Positions 7,747-15,989 of a stretch of 64,000 nucleotides of DNA are shown one piece after another. The notes below the pieces were generated by a model that worked only from the letters and a program-made list of their open reading frames with translations, was not told the origin of the DNA and searched no databases. Source of the DNA: a virus; the IMG/VR virus record IMGVR_UViG_3300035698_017726, positions 1 to 64,000 of that record. One strand, given 5' to 3'. Numbering within the stretch: position 1 is the stretch's first letter; each line of letters starts with the position of its first letter. Made by a program: the position numbers and the translations under genes.

Positions 7747-8015
7747 CTGTTCATCTCCTCTCGGAAGGATCGCATTGGTCGAATGCCTAGAATGATCCTT
7801 ACCAGTTCTACTCTTATCCTGGTCTTGGGACTAATGACGGACCGTTTTTGGTCCCTGGGAGTAATCTTGAAGAGCCCAGAGAAGTGGACCTCTTCTCTGT
7901 GGATAATAGCCGCTTTTATTAGCTCTGATTGGTGATCGAGAATGTGGGCTACCACGCTGCGCGGGTAGCCCGTGTTCTTAACGATCCTCCGAATCATTTG
8001 AGAACGGTTTAGCAC
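7725..8015 (-). CDS. HU/IHF-like DNA-binding protein
   Basis: From GTG 8015 (GGAGGG 4-5 nt upstream) the product is 96 aa, the usual HU length. It follows the family: a helical N-terminus (S-Q-M-I-R-R-I-V-K-N-T-G), V-V-A-H-I-L-D, a helix K-A-A-I-I, then H-F-S-G-L-F-K-I at the start of the beta arm. The arm region has a Pro (S-P-K-T-R-I-R). HU-type proteins bend and compact DNA and assist replication and recombination. A longer ATG frame (8087) exists, but it would add 24 unrelated residues and lacks a better ribosome binding site. Confidence 0.75.
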   Translation of the reverse strand: MLNRSQMIRRIVKNTGYPRSVVAHILDHQSELIKAAIIHREEVHFSGLFKITPRDQKRSVISPKTRIRVELVRIILGIRPMRSFREEMNRWTSTVS

Positions 8016-8283
8016 TGTCCCTCCGAGACATTGCCAGCACGACACCAGGAGGATTCTCTCCGGCGTCATGTCGGCAAGGCTGAACATTGGGGCGCCCGAT
8101 AGGGCCCTGCTTCCACATCTTGACTTGAGTACCCTCTGGCAGAGTGGGCAGAACTATAGTGGACATGTCCGTCCCTCGGCTCTGTCCTGCCAGCTGAACG
8201 AAGTTCAGCTGGCACTCAATCAGGCCAGTGTAGACCTTCTTTTCGGGTCGGCACTTCTGTTCTTCTTCGTTCCTGTAGGTCAT
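7978..8283 (-). CDS. Hypothetical protein, 101 aa
   Basis: ATG 8283 overlaps the previous TGA as ATGA; the gene overlaps the HU-like start by 38 nt. The central region (P-T-L-P-E-G-T-Q-V-K-M-W) resembles a short beta structure, and there are three scattered Cys. No family is recognised. Translational coupling on both sides is the main support. Confidence 0.6.
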   Translation of the reverse strand: MTYRNEEEQKCRPEKKVYTGLIECQLNFVQLAGQSRGTDMSTIVLPTLPEGTQVKMWKQGPIGRPNVQPCRHDAGENPPGVVLAMSRRDSAKPFSNDSEDR

Positions 8284-8483
8284 CCAGTACGGAGAGACAT
8301 TTCCATGTCGTAGCCCTGGATTAGCGTGCCGGTGACGATGATGTCCTTGTACCAGCATCCTAGCTCTGGGCGGTACTCCCAGCCCTTCGGGAGCTGAGAG
8401 TTGTCCACCCCCATCTCCGCATCCAGCTGCATCTGGAGCCGGTCTGCTCTGCGCTCCTCAACCCATGCGTTTGGAGTGGGCAT
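8280..8483 (-). CDS. Hypothetical protein, 67 aa
   Basis: ATG 8483 directly follows the TAG of the Tad1/Acb2-like gene, with GAGG about 6 nt upstream. The N-terminal half is helical and charged; the rest has aromatic residues (G-W-E-Y, C-W-Y-K-D). It is followed by an ATGA overlap. No family is recognised. Confidence 0.6.
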   Translation of the reverse strand: MPTPNAWVEERRADRLQMQLDAEMGVDNSQLPKGWEYRPELGCWYKDIIVTGTLIQGYDMEMSLRTG

Positions 8484-8855
8484 CTACGCCTCGTTCAGGC
8501 CTTCGACGTTCCGGCGGATCCGGTCATCGGTACGGTGGTTGGACCAGTGCAAGGCCTCCTGCAGCTTGGTGAGCACGATGGCGTTCTCACGGCAGCTGAA
8601 GGGTCCAGCCTGGAAGCTCTCCATACGGTCGATGAGAACTGCGATGAGTTCGGCATGCTGGATGCCGTTGACTCCCACTTCCCCTACTGGGCCGTGCTGG
8701 AAGTTGATCTCCAGTAGGTTGGTATATTCGCAGACACCATCACCGTCTTGACCAATGTGGTACTTGTGACAGGCTCCGCCTCCGTTCTTGTGGTCGGGCT
8801 CGTCTGCTACTGTAACGCTCAGTGGGCTGTCATTGCGGGATTTGAATTGTCTCAT
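8484..8855 (-). CDS. Tad1/Acb2-like cyclic-nucleotide sponge candidate (anti-CBASS/anti-Thoeris)
   Basis: The last 75 residues of this 123-aa protein match the helical hairpin shared by the phage proteins Acb2 and Tad1: I-N-F-Q-H-G-P, G-V-N-G-I-Q-H-A-E-L, A-V-L-I-D-R-M-E-S-F-Q-A-G-P-F, C-R-E-N-A-I, L-H-W, R-T-D-D-R-I-x-R-N-V-E-G. The first 45 residues (G-G-A-C-H-K-Y) look like a short beta segment, as expected for Tad1-type two-part proteins. Known members sequester the signalling nucleotides of CBASS or Thoeris. ATG 8855 has AGGAG 7 nt upstream. The family call is from remembered motifs; which nucleotide it binds is unknown. Confidence 0.7.
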   Translation of the reverse strand: MRQFKSRNDSPLSVTVADEPDHKNGGGACHKYHIGQDGDGVCEYTNLLEINFQHGPVGEVGVNGIQHAELIAVLIDRMESFQAGPFSCRENAIVLTKLQEALHWSNHRTDDRIRRNVEGLNEA

Positions 8856-8870
8856 TGTCGGCTCCTATGC

Positions 8871-11270
8871 CTATTTTGCGTCGCCCCATGACATCGCTAC
8901 CTCCATAGAGATGTTGATGGGAACTGCCATGTCGAAGGGGTCTTCCATGAGTTCGGGAATCAGCACCTTGGCTGCTTCGATGTACTCAGGAATGTTGGGG
9001 AACTCGAAGACGAGCTCATCGTGGATCTGGAGCAGCATTCTGCCGCCCAGAATCCTCAACTCTTCGCTGTGCTCGCAGATGAGCATGGCTTCGTTGCAGA
9101 TGTCTGCAGCAGAGCCCTGAATCTCACTGTTCACGGACTGACGTTCCGCCTGGCTACGCACTCCGCCATCCGAGGAAAGGATGTCTGGGAGCCTGCGCTT
9201 ACGGCCGAGGTAGGACCTAACGTAGAGGTTCTGCCGGCAGTATTCCCTCGTGTCTTCGATGTACTGCTTCACGTAGGGATAGACTTCGAAGTACTTGCGG
9301 ATGACTGCACCTGCCTCGGGGCACCGCTCTCTTCCGCGACGGTTGGTGATGATGGGGAGACCCAGCTGACGTCCTAGTTTGACCTCACCGATACCGTAGA
9401 TGATGCCGAAGCCTACAGCCTTGAAGTGGCTACGGATCCGGAGGAGCATCTTCTGGCGCTCTGTCGGGTTCTTAGCCTGCTTCGCAGCTAGAACTTCGTC
9501 GTAATCGTAGCCACCAGCGAGGGCACAGGTCATGCAGTGCAGGTCCTTGCCGTCGAGGATGGTATCGATCATCAGAGGGTCACCGCTCTTGTGAGCCATG
9601 ATCCGCATCTCTAGCTGCTCGTAGTCGGCAACCAGGAAGCTCATCGGAGTGTCTGGAGCCAGGTCAGGGACGGCTACCGTCCTCATGGACTCCATGCAGT
9701 GCATAGGGTCGCAGTCACTCCAGACTCCTGGGATGAACAGCTTACGAATCCGGGGGCCCCAGATCTTGTCCCTTACAGGGATGTTCTGGAGGTTAGGGTC
9801 CCCAGAAGCCAGTCTGTTGGTGACCGTACCGTGCTGCTTCAGGTCGGTGTGGATGCGGTCAAGGTGGTCCGCCCATTGTGGGAGGCCCATGATGTAGGTG
9901 TCGTGCATCTTTGTGAGTACACGGTATTCCTGCATGCTCTCCGACAGAGCGTGGCCCTTGTCCGCCCACTCTGTGATGGCTTCCTTGTTGGTAGAGGGCT
10001 TCTTGACGCCAGAGGCGCCACCCTTGGACCAGAACTTGGGCTCTTCTCCGAAGGGGTCCTTCCATCTACCCGCGCTGTCCTGTGAGTAGAAGAGCTCACG
10101 CATCTGCGTTGGGCTACGTAGGTTCACGTTCTGCCCAGCCAGAGCCACCATCTTGCGCTCCAGCTTGCCGATCTCCTTCTCCATGGGCTCGCAGTAGCTG
10201 ACAGCCTTCTCTACGTCAATTCGGATACCGCGACGCTCCATGTTCCAGAGGACTCTGGTGTAGGGGAGCATCCGCTGGTTGTAGTGGTCCAGCAGTGTCT
10301 CGTCCTCTTCATAGACCTCGCCCTCCAGATCCTCGCCCTCAAGGCTGTCCCTGAGGTAGTCGACCAGCATGTAGGAGCCCCACGCATCCAGAGACGCGTA
10401 GTCACTGACCAGGAGCTTCACCATGTCCAGTGGGTCCAGATCCACTTTGATGTGCTTTCTCAGCCCTGCGGACAGCCACTCATGAGCTTCCTTCAGGACC
10501 TCTTTATCTGTGAGCAGACACGTCCAGTCGGACCTGTCCGATAGGGCGACAGGTATCCCACCCATCATCACGGCGAAGTCGGACACGTAGGAGAGCTTTC
10601 CGGAGGAGCGAGGGGCTACTCCGTGCTTCCGGCCCATGGCCAGCAGCTTTCTAGCGTCCAGAACATAGCCGGCTCTCTTGGAGAGACTGAGCTTCTGCAG
10701 GTCCTTGAGGACGTCCGGGTCTCCCTCTGCCTTTCTGACGACTACTAGAAGGTCAGCGGCCTCTGCCTCATCGTTTGCCTCCAGGGCATCGTGCATGAGC
10801 CCGAGAGTGACGACCTCTTTGTCGATGGAGCCTACGTTACCGAAGACCTCCTTGAAGCTCGACATGCGCAGTCCGAGATAGTCCTTACAGGTGGGCTTGA
10901 GGCCGTGCTTGCCTCTTCGGTTCTCGTCTAAAGCCCAGTCCATAGGAACCGTATCGGGGGTGGCGCCACGGATGTGGATGTTGTGGCTGGCACACATATG
11001 CATATCGAACTTGGCGTTCGACATTCTCTTCTCGATGTTCGGGTCTTCCAGAATCGGGGTGAAGATCGAAAGCAGTCTGACGGGTCCGGCGATGCGGGTC
11101 TTTCCGTCACTGAACGAGAAGAACTTGATGCGGGCTCTGAACTTGTCCAGGCCTGTAGTTTCCGTATCGAAGCCGATTGCCTCGCATTCCATGTACCGTT
11201 CGGCCCACTTAATGGCCTCGCGTTCTGTCTCTACGTAGACCGGGTCCGGGGTACGAACGTACGAGTACAT
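8871..11270 (-). CDS. polA: Family A DNA polymerase with 3'-5' exonuclease
   Basis: A 799-aa replicative polymerase. The exonuclease domain has G-F-D-T-E-T-T-G (D35, E37) and S-N-A-K-F-D. The polymerase domain has motif A (V-A-D-Y-E-Q-L-E-M-R, about residue 545), an O-helix motif B R-S-H-F-K-A-V-G-F-G-I-I-Y-G (about 613-626) and motif C Q-I-H-D-E-L-V-F (about 743). There is no 5' nuclease domain, as usual for phage Pol A. An Asp/Glu-rich insertion (about residues 295-320) precedes the palm. ATG 11270 has TAGGA 7 nt upstream. A strong hairpin lies between this gene and the upstream zinc-protein gene. Confidence 0.92.
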   Translation of the reverse strand: MYSYVRTPDPVYVETEREAIKWAERYMECEAIGFDTETTGLDKFRARIKFFSFSDGKTRIAGPVRLLSIFTPILEDPNIEKRMSNAKFDMHMCASHNIHIRGATPDTVPMDWALDENRRGKHGLKPTCKDYLGLRMSSFKEVFGNVGSIDKEVVTLGLMHDALEANDEAEAADLLVVVRKAEGDPDVLKDLQKLSLSKRAGYVLDARKLLAMGRKHGVAPRSSGKLSYVSDFAVMMGGIPVALSDRSDWTCLLTDKEVLKEAHEWLSAGLRKHIKVDLDPLDMVKLLVSDYASLDAWGSYMLVDYLRDSLEGEDLEGEVYEEDETLLDHYNQRMLPYTRVLWNMERRGIRIDVEKAVSYCEPMEKEIGKLERKMVALAGQNVNLRSPTQMRELFYSQDSAGRWKDPFGEEPKFWSKGGASGVKKPSTNKEAITEWADKGHALSESMQEYRVLTKMHDTYIMGLPQWADHLDRIHTDLKQHGTVTNRLASGDPNLQNIPVRDKIWGPRIRKLFIPGVWSDCDPMHCMESMRTVAVPDLAPDTPMSFLVADYEQLEMRIMAHKSGDPLMIDTILDGKDLHCMTCALAGGYDYDEVLAAKQAKNPTERQKMLLRIRSHFKAVGFGIIYGIGEVKLGRQLGLPIITNRRGRERCPEAGAVIRKYFEVYPYVKQYIEDTREYCRQNLYVRSYLGRKRRLPDILSSDGGVRSQAERQSVNSEIQGSAADICNEAMLICEHSEELRILGGRMLLQIHDELVFEFPNIPEYIEAAKVLIPELMEDPFDMAVPINISMEVAMSWGDAK

Positions 11271-11289
11271 ACATAAATCCTAAGGAAGA

Positions 11290-11316
11290 GAGGGCGGGAC
11301 CGATGGTCCCGCCCTC
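11290..11316 (-). terminator. Perfect 12-bp hairpin upstream of the polymerase gene
   Basis: GAGGGCGGGACC pairs perfectly with GGTCCCGCCCTC around a 3-nt loop. On the minus strand it starts 14 nt after the upstream stop and is followed by TCTTCCTT, so it looks like a terminator or attenuator that would lower polymerase transcription within the operon. It is also only about 20 nt before the polymerase start. Confidence 0.7.
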
Positions 11317-11330
11317 AGTGTTGCTTCAGA

Positions 11331-12599
11331 CTATCTCTTGCGCCTCACTGGACGCCGGCGCTTGACTGGCGCCTCTTCTTCTTCCTCTTCCTTGGCCTTG
11401 GCCTTGTTCCCGTAGGTACGGGACTTCTTGGCCGGAGTCTTCTCATCCGAGCCCAGATCGTTGTCTACGTCGAGCAGGCGGCAGATGTAGTCGTTGGTCA
11501 TGGGAAGGTGGACCTGGTCGAAGTCGAACTGGTTGTCCGACAGCTTCTTGAGGTCCTCGACGAGGATGGGGTTTCCGTTGTCGTCTTCCTTGACGTAGTA
11601 CTCATCGTCTTCTTCTTCCATCTCTACGATGGGAGCACCGTTGAAGAGCTCGAACTCAGGCAGAGGGATGATCTTGTCGATCACGATGGTGGAGCTAGCT
11701 CCCTCACCGGACTTACGGACCTTGGCTACTACGTCGAAGCCAGTCAGAGGCTTGGCCTCACTGCATTCGTCGCACACCTTGACGATGTCCGTGAAGTCGA
11801 AGTGTCCGCAGTGAGGGCAGCGTTGCCGTTCTTCCGCGTACCTTGTGACATCCTCTGGGCCCATGTTGGCGTCCTCGACAGACACCAGCGAGGACTTGCA
11901 GGAAGCGCAGCTGAACTCCACCGGCTCCAGCTCGCCACCGCATGCGCAGTGGTTGCTGGCCATAGCGTCGATCTCCATCAGCGCCTGGAGGTGGCCCCAG
12001 CCTACCTCGACGTACTTCTTCCGGAAGAGACAGGCCATGCCCTCCTCGACCATGTCGTCCACTTCGTCACGCAGTTCCTTGATGTCGCGCGCCTTGGTGA
12101 CCTCTTCCCAAACCATGATGGGCTCGCCGCGCTTCTCACCCTTCTCGTACTTGACGATCTTGCCGTCACGCACGAGCTCCACTCTCTTGTAGGGGGCGAA
12201 GTGGATGGCGTTCAGACTGTAGACGTCCTTACGCTGGCTAGGGCGCTTGTCTCCGCCTTCACGGGAACGGCACGCCATGCAGAGCTCGCTGGGGTCCACA
12301 GTTTCCTGCTTCGAGAAGCAGACCCGGCAGCGTCCCTTACGGAACGAGTCCCGGCCCTTGATGATGACGCGGAAGCTGTGTGATGGGTGTACGTGATAGT
12401 GCTTCTCTGGGGGCTGTCCCTTGTTGTTCTCTACTTCTTCGGGTCTCAGGTCTGGGTACTCACCGGGGGTGAGCATCATGTATGCGGAAGTGGCCTTGGG
12501 AATGTCGAAACGGTCGGTCCAACCGCCTCTCCAGCCCTTACTTCCTCTCTGCTTTTTCTCGCCGAGCACGCTGCGTCGCAGCCCTAACGCTCTTGACAT
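11331..12599 (-). CDS. Multi-zinc-ribbon protein of the replication operon
   Basis: The 422-aa product has Cys pairs in at least four places: C-R-V-C with a later C-x2-C (about residues 92-110), C-A-C and C-A-S-C (about 217-235), C-P-H-C and C-D-E-C (about 259-278). An acidic region (about 320-370) follows, then a tail rich in Lys, Glu and Arg ending R-R-R-P-V-R-R-K-R. The N-terminus is basic with G-G-W-T-D-R-F. No named family is recognised. It lies between primase and polymerase, and no ssDNA-binding protein was found elsewhere in the window, so it may fill that role; this is inference. ATG 12599 has GGAG 8 nt upstream and overlaps the primase gene by 62 nt. Confidence 0.75.
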   Translation of the reverse strand: MSRALGLRRSVLGEKKQRGSKGWRGGWTDRFDIPKATSAYMMLTPGEYPDLRPEEVENNKGQPPEKHYHVHPSHSFRVIIKGRDSFRKGRCRVCFSKQETVDPSELCMACRSREGGDKRPSQRKDVYSLNAIHFAPYKRVELVRDGKIVKYEKGEKRGEPIMVWEEVTKARDIKELRDEVDDMVEEGMACLFRKKYVEVGWGHLQALMEIDAMASNHCACGGELEPVEFSCASCKSSLVSVEDANMGPEDVTRYAEERQRCPHCGHFDFTDIVKVCDECSEAKPLTGFDVVAKVRKSGEGASSTIVIDKIIPLPEFELFNGAPIVEMEEEDDEYYVKEDDNGNPILVEDLKKLSDNQFDFDQVHLPMTNDYICRLLDVDNDLGSDEKTPAKKSRTYGNKAKAKEEEEEEAPVKRRRPVRRKR

Positions 12600-13563
12600 T
12601 TTGTCTTCTCCACTTGGAGTATGTTTGTGAGGTTTCTATCGCTCTGATCACGTCGTCATGAGACATGTCATCAGGCTGCAGGCCAATCTCTGGGTAATTC
12701 ATGACGAGGACGTTGCAGCCAGGTAGTTTATAACCGTTCTTCAGTGTTGCTTCACGTCCCCAGACGTCATTATCCAGACAGAAAATGACCGTCCCACCAA
12801 CTCGTTGGAAGAACCGCCTCTGCATGTCGCTGATGTTTGTGCCCATCGACGCTACAACATCTGGGAATCCGCTCTGCATCATCCACAGCCGTGCTTTGAA
12901 TCCCTCGGTAAGGAGCACCACGGCTGGATCTTCCGCCCCGTATACCTGCGGGTAGACTGTCTCCCAGCCCCACAGGTAGTTGTGATTATCGAAGGAGTAG
13001 TTCGGGTACCCTAGGTCCTGAATCTCCTTGCGATATACCTTGTACTTTCCTCCTGATTCATAGGACTCACATCTACCAGAGATGCCAGCCAATCGGCCTT
13101 TGATGTCTCGAACAGGGAAAGTTATTCTCTCGCGCTTCTGGTCGTACCCGACGTCCTGCTCCCATAGTAGGTACTCGTCGAACCCCGCATCTATCAGGGA
13201 TTCTGGACAGAACTCGAAGAGTCCTAGCAGTCTCTCTGGTAAAGGATTGGGTGTCTCGAACAGCCCTGTCCGGGTCAAGATGTTCTTCTTGCGTTCAGTC
13301 TTGACCAGCGATGGTCCGAGGCGGACCATGGCTTTGTCGACGTACTCTCTGCTTTTATTGAGCCTCTTCAGCAGCTGGGGCAGTCCACCTCCTCCGCAAC
13401 CGGAGAAGCAATACCACTGTCCCGTAGCAATGTTGAAGCTGAACGAGGGCTTCGACTTACCAGCCACTTCCCCATGAATGGGGCAGCAGCCGATGTAGTT
13501 GCTTCCTGCTGTGGGCTTCAGTCCATCGATGTACTTCTTGGCGAAGTCGAGAACTTGGCTCAC
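12538..13563 (-). CDS. dnaG: DnaG-like DNA primase
   Basis: Residues 27-56 form a CHC2-type zinc finger (C-P-I-H, then C-F-S-G-C; the second pair is C-x3-C rather than the usual C-x2-C). The TOPRIM part shows V-V-L-L-T-E-G-F-K-A-R with the catalytic Glu, and V-I-F-C-L-D-N-D-V-W-G with the D-x-D pair. At 341 aa it lacks a helicase-binding C-terminal domain of normal size and ends in a basic helix. It makes RNA primers for the DnaB-like helicase and the polymerase next to it. GTG 13563 overlaps the helicase stop as GTGA. Confidence 0.9.
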   Translation of the reverse strand: MSQVLDFAKKYIDGLKPTAGSNYIGCCPIHGEVAGKSKPSFSFNIATGQWYCFSGCGGGGLPQLLKRLNKSREYVDKAMVRLGPSLVKTERKKNILTRTGLFETPNPLPERLLGLFEFCPESLIDAGFDEYLLWEQDVGYDQKRERITFPVRDIKGRLAGISGRCESYESGGKYKVYRKEIQDLGYPNYSFDNHNYLWGWETVYPQVYGAEDPAVVLLTEGFKARLWMMQSGFPDVVASMGTNISDMQRRFFQRVGGTVIFCLDNDVWGREATLKNGYKLPGCNVLVMNYPEIGLQPDDMSHDDVIRAIETSQTYSKWRRQNVKSVRAATQRARREKAERK

Positions 13564-14963
13564 GAGTAGATTCGTTTCCTCTTGGCAGGTCTCTTCTTGG
13601 TGATGGCGCCCGGTCTCTTAGCTGGAGCAGCCGTCGGAGTCTGCTTCGGCTTTGATGCGGCCTTGGCGTCAAGGAAGGCGGTCACATCACACTCTTCTTG
13701 GACCACTTCGAAGGGCTCACCAGGGTTGGCGTTGATGAGCATGGGCTTCAGGTCGGCCTCTCTGGCGCCGGAGAAGTACATGCAGATCGCAGTCTTGTTC
13801 TCTCTGGTGGGATGGGGCCCCTTGAACACGCGTGCAGCAAAGTCGGCATCCTGGCCGATAGCATCAGCGTAGGACAGGTCGTCCATGTCGTCAGACGGAG
13901 CAGCGGCTTTGGCTCTGTTGGCCTGGGTGGTACCTAGAACAGGGACCTCCAGGAATTGGGCCATGCCCTTCAGGTCCTGACTAATATGAGCAATCTGTTT
14001 CCAGTCTGCTGTCCTGGTTCCAGACCTGCCGTCGGTCAGGAGGTAGAAGCCGTCTACCACCAGAAGCTCTGGCTCGAACTGCTCAGCTCTTGCCGTAATC
14101 TCGTCCACACTGGAGCTACGCCTACGTCCTTTATCGCTGTCGAAGGCGATAGACCGTTGGTGCGCTCCTACCCGAGTCATGTCCTCGAGATCCTTCAGGC
14201 TCTCCACGATGGCAAAGTACTTCTCCTTCTCCGTCAGAGGGAGGTTGGCGGCCTTCAGGAGGAAGTAGTCCACCTCTGCGATGAGCGCCGCGACTCGACG
14301 CCTCATATCCGATACACGCATCTCTTTGCTGAATGCGTATACCCTATGGTTACAGAGGTACGCGTGAGCGATGCAGGCGCAGGCTACCCAGGTCTTCATG
14401 TTCTTCGGTCGCCCGTAGAACACGATGAAGTCCTCGGGATGCATCCCTCCAGTCGCCTTGTTGACGTGAGGCCAAGGGAATGGGACTCCTGTGACTCCGC
14501 CAGCGATCTCTTTGGTGTCGTACTCCTGCCTCAAGTCGTCGTAACCGTCGGCCATCAGAGATACAGACGTCTCCGATGCGAGGAGGCTCACCTTACGCAG
14601 CCGAGGCATGTAGGCCTGAAGGACTAGCGCAGGGTCCTCTCCATCGTCCAAGTACTCGCCCATCTCTCCGATGAGCTTATCTGCCTCTCGTCGGCCTTTC
14701 TCCGTCATCATCTCGTCGATGAGAGCCGCTACGGAGTTTCTACTCGTCACCGACCGGAAGTTGGGGAAGTGCCTGCTGAACCTAGCTAGGTCGGGCACCT
14801 CACCGCGATGAGCTGGAGAGTGAAACTGGTCCCACAACCATTGGTAGTAGTCCCTAGCCTCTTCCGTCTCGAATGAAGAAGGCGTCAGCCCCCTCTTTCG
14901 AGCCGGACGAAGGTCACCAGTCTTGACAATATTGCTGATGATTTCCAGCTCGATGTTGGCCAT
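13560..14963 (-). CDS. dnaB: DnaB-like replicative helicase with unusual P-loop
   Basis: The 467-aa protein has an N-terminal helical domain (E-L-E-I-I-S-N-I, as in DnaB), a linker, and a RecA-type motor: F-Y-G-R-P-K-N-M-K-T-W (about 183-192), L-L-V-V-D-G-F-Y-L-L (Walker B) and T-T-Q-A-N-R in the position of DnaB motif H3. The P-loop has Met where a Gly precedes the Lys. The C-terminus is Pro/Lys-rich and basic. It unwinds the template ahead of the phage polymerase. ATG 14963 overlaps the upstream TAA (TAATG), with GAGGA 8 nt upstream. Confidence 0.88.
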   Translation of the reverse strand: MANIELEIISNIVKTGDLRPARKRGLTPSSFETEEARDYYQWLWDQFHSPAHRGEVPDLARFSRHFPNFRSVTSRNSVAALIDEMMTEKGRREADKLIGEMGEYLDDGEDPALVLQAYMPRLRKVSLLASETSVSLMADGYDDLRQEYDTKEIAGGVTGVPFPWPHVNKATGGMHPEDFIVFYGRPKNMKTWVACACIAHAYLCNHRVYAFSKEMRVSDMRRRVAALIAEVDYFLLKAANLPLTEKEKYFAIVESLKDLEDMTRVGAHQRSIAFDSDKGRRRSSSVDEITARAEQFEPELLVVDGFYLLTDGRSGTRTADWKQIAHISQDLKGMAQFLEVPVLGTTQANRAKAAAPSDDMDDLSYADAIGQDADFAARVFKGPHPTRENKTAICMYFSGAREADLKPMLINANPGEPFEVVQEECDVTAFLDAKAASKPKQTPTAAPAKRPGAITKKRPAKRKRIYS

Positions 14964-15226
14964 TACAGTGGATCCTCGATATCTGCGTCAGGGTTATCGA
15001 GTACGCCTCCAATGTCCTCATCGTCAGGTACGTCCAGACCGTGGCCGATGTTGATTGCCTTCTCGATGGATGAGAAGACTCTCTGTACGGCGTCTCCGTC
15101 GATATCTTCGAGCGGGATGAACGTAGCTCCGGCAGCGATAGGTCCGTGCTCAATGACTACCGTGTAGTGAGCGCGAATCTTGTGCTCCATCAGCTCGACA
15201 GAGGTGACCTTGCAGTGAGCTCCCAT
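14963..15226 (-). CDS. Hypothetical acidic protein, 87 aa
   Basis: Coupled by TAATG at both ends. The N-terminal half alternates like beta strands (I-R-A-H-Y-T-V-V-I-E-H-G); the C-terminal third is very acidic (D-D-E-D-I-G, ending D-I-E-D-P-L). No family is recognised. Its place just before the helicase suggests an accessory replication factor, but nothing else supports that. Confidence 0.6.
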   Translation of the reverse strand: MGAHCKVTSVELMEHKIRAHYTVVIEHGPIAAGATFIPLEDIDGDAVQRVFSSIEKAINIGHGLDVPDDEDIGGVLDNPDADIEDPL

Positions 15227-15564
15227 TAGTGGAGTCCCTCGAAGACTTGGTGGGCGCTCTTGAACGCCTGTTCAACGAACTCGTTGGAGAGCCCATCAGC
15301 AACTACGAATCCATCTCGTAGGCCATCTTCTGATTGGTCACAGGTCAGGGTGACGGTAACAAAGGCCCCAAAGCCTGTGCCGAAGTCGGAGTCCTTCATG
15401 TCCTTGGAAACAGTGACTCTGGCAGCCCTGTCCCCCATCAGATCTCTCACAATGTCTACTGGCATGTCTAGTTCCTCGGCGTAGATGGGGCGTTCTATCC
15501 GCTGTGATGGGCCAACCTTATCTCGGGTGGCCCATATGTTGCCGGATAGCTTTCCTACAATCAC
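15226..15564 (-). CDS. Hypothetical protein, 112 aa
   Basis: GTG 15564 overlaps the upstream TGA (GTGA) and its TAA overlaps the next ATG. It has a beta-rich centre (F-G-A-F-V-T-V-T-L-T-C-D) followed by a C-terminal helix. No family is recognised. Confidence 0.6.
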   Translation of the reverse strand: MIVGKLSGNIWATRDKVGPSQRIERPIYAEELDMPVDIVRDLMGDRAARVTVSKDMKDSDFGTGFGAFVTVTLTCDQSEDGLRDGFVVADGLSNEFVEQAFKSAHQVFEGLH

Positions 15565-15989
15565 TGCAGAATCTTCGGGATAGACACGGCAGAGGTGGCA
15601 GCCTTCTTCTCTACGTACCCGGTGTAGATGGCCTTGAGGTCTCCAGGCAGCCTATCGAGCTGCTTGGCGATGACCGTGTGCTTTAGCACGCCGTACTCCA
15701 GGAGGACCTGCACGTCACCGCGCTCTTCGGCCTTGTCCAAGATACCAGCAGAGTCCACAACGGTGGTGGTACACTTACCTACATTGAAGTGGTGCCCGAA
15801 CAGGTCGGCAGACCCGGTCTTACGGAGAGCAGTCTTGGCCTGGTCTACGAGGTTGGGCTTGGCGGCCTTGAGCTCCAGGTAACGGTCCCAGGTCTCCTTG
15901 TGTTCATAGGCGAACCACTCTTCGATGATCTTGATCTCCTCTGCACATTCTACGAGAGAGGCTACTGCTTCTTTAGCGTCGCTTTTCAT
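15561..15989 (-). CDS. Hypothetical helical protein, 142 aa
   Basis: ATG 15989 has AGGAG 7 nt upstream and overlaps the UDG stop as ATGA. The first 60 residues are helical and charged, followed by a beta-like segment with C-T-T-T-V-V and a long helical region. No family is recognised. Position suggests a replication or repair accessory protein. Confidence 0.6.
   Translation of the reverse strand: MKSDAKEAVASLVECAEEIKIIEEWFAYEHKETWDRYLELKAAKPNLVDQAKTALRKTGSADLFGHHFNVGKCTTTVVDSAGILDKAEERGDVQVLLEYGVLKHTVIAKQLDRLPGDLKAIYTGYVEKKAATSAVSIPKILQ

Noticed and set aside
11508-12383. 291-codon open frame opposite the multi-zinc gene
   Set aside because: Leu/Val/Asp-rich shadow of a Glu/Lys-rich gene; the real frame has ordered Cys pairs and coupling to neighbours.
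13956-14627. 223-codon frame opposite the helicase
   Set aside because: The helicase on the minus strand has the ATPase motifs; this one has none.
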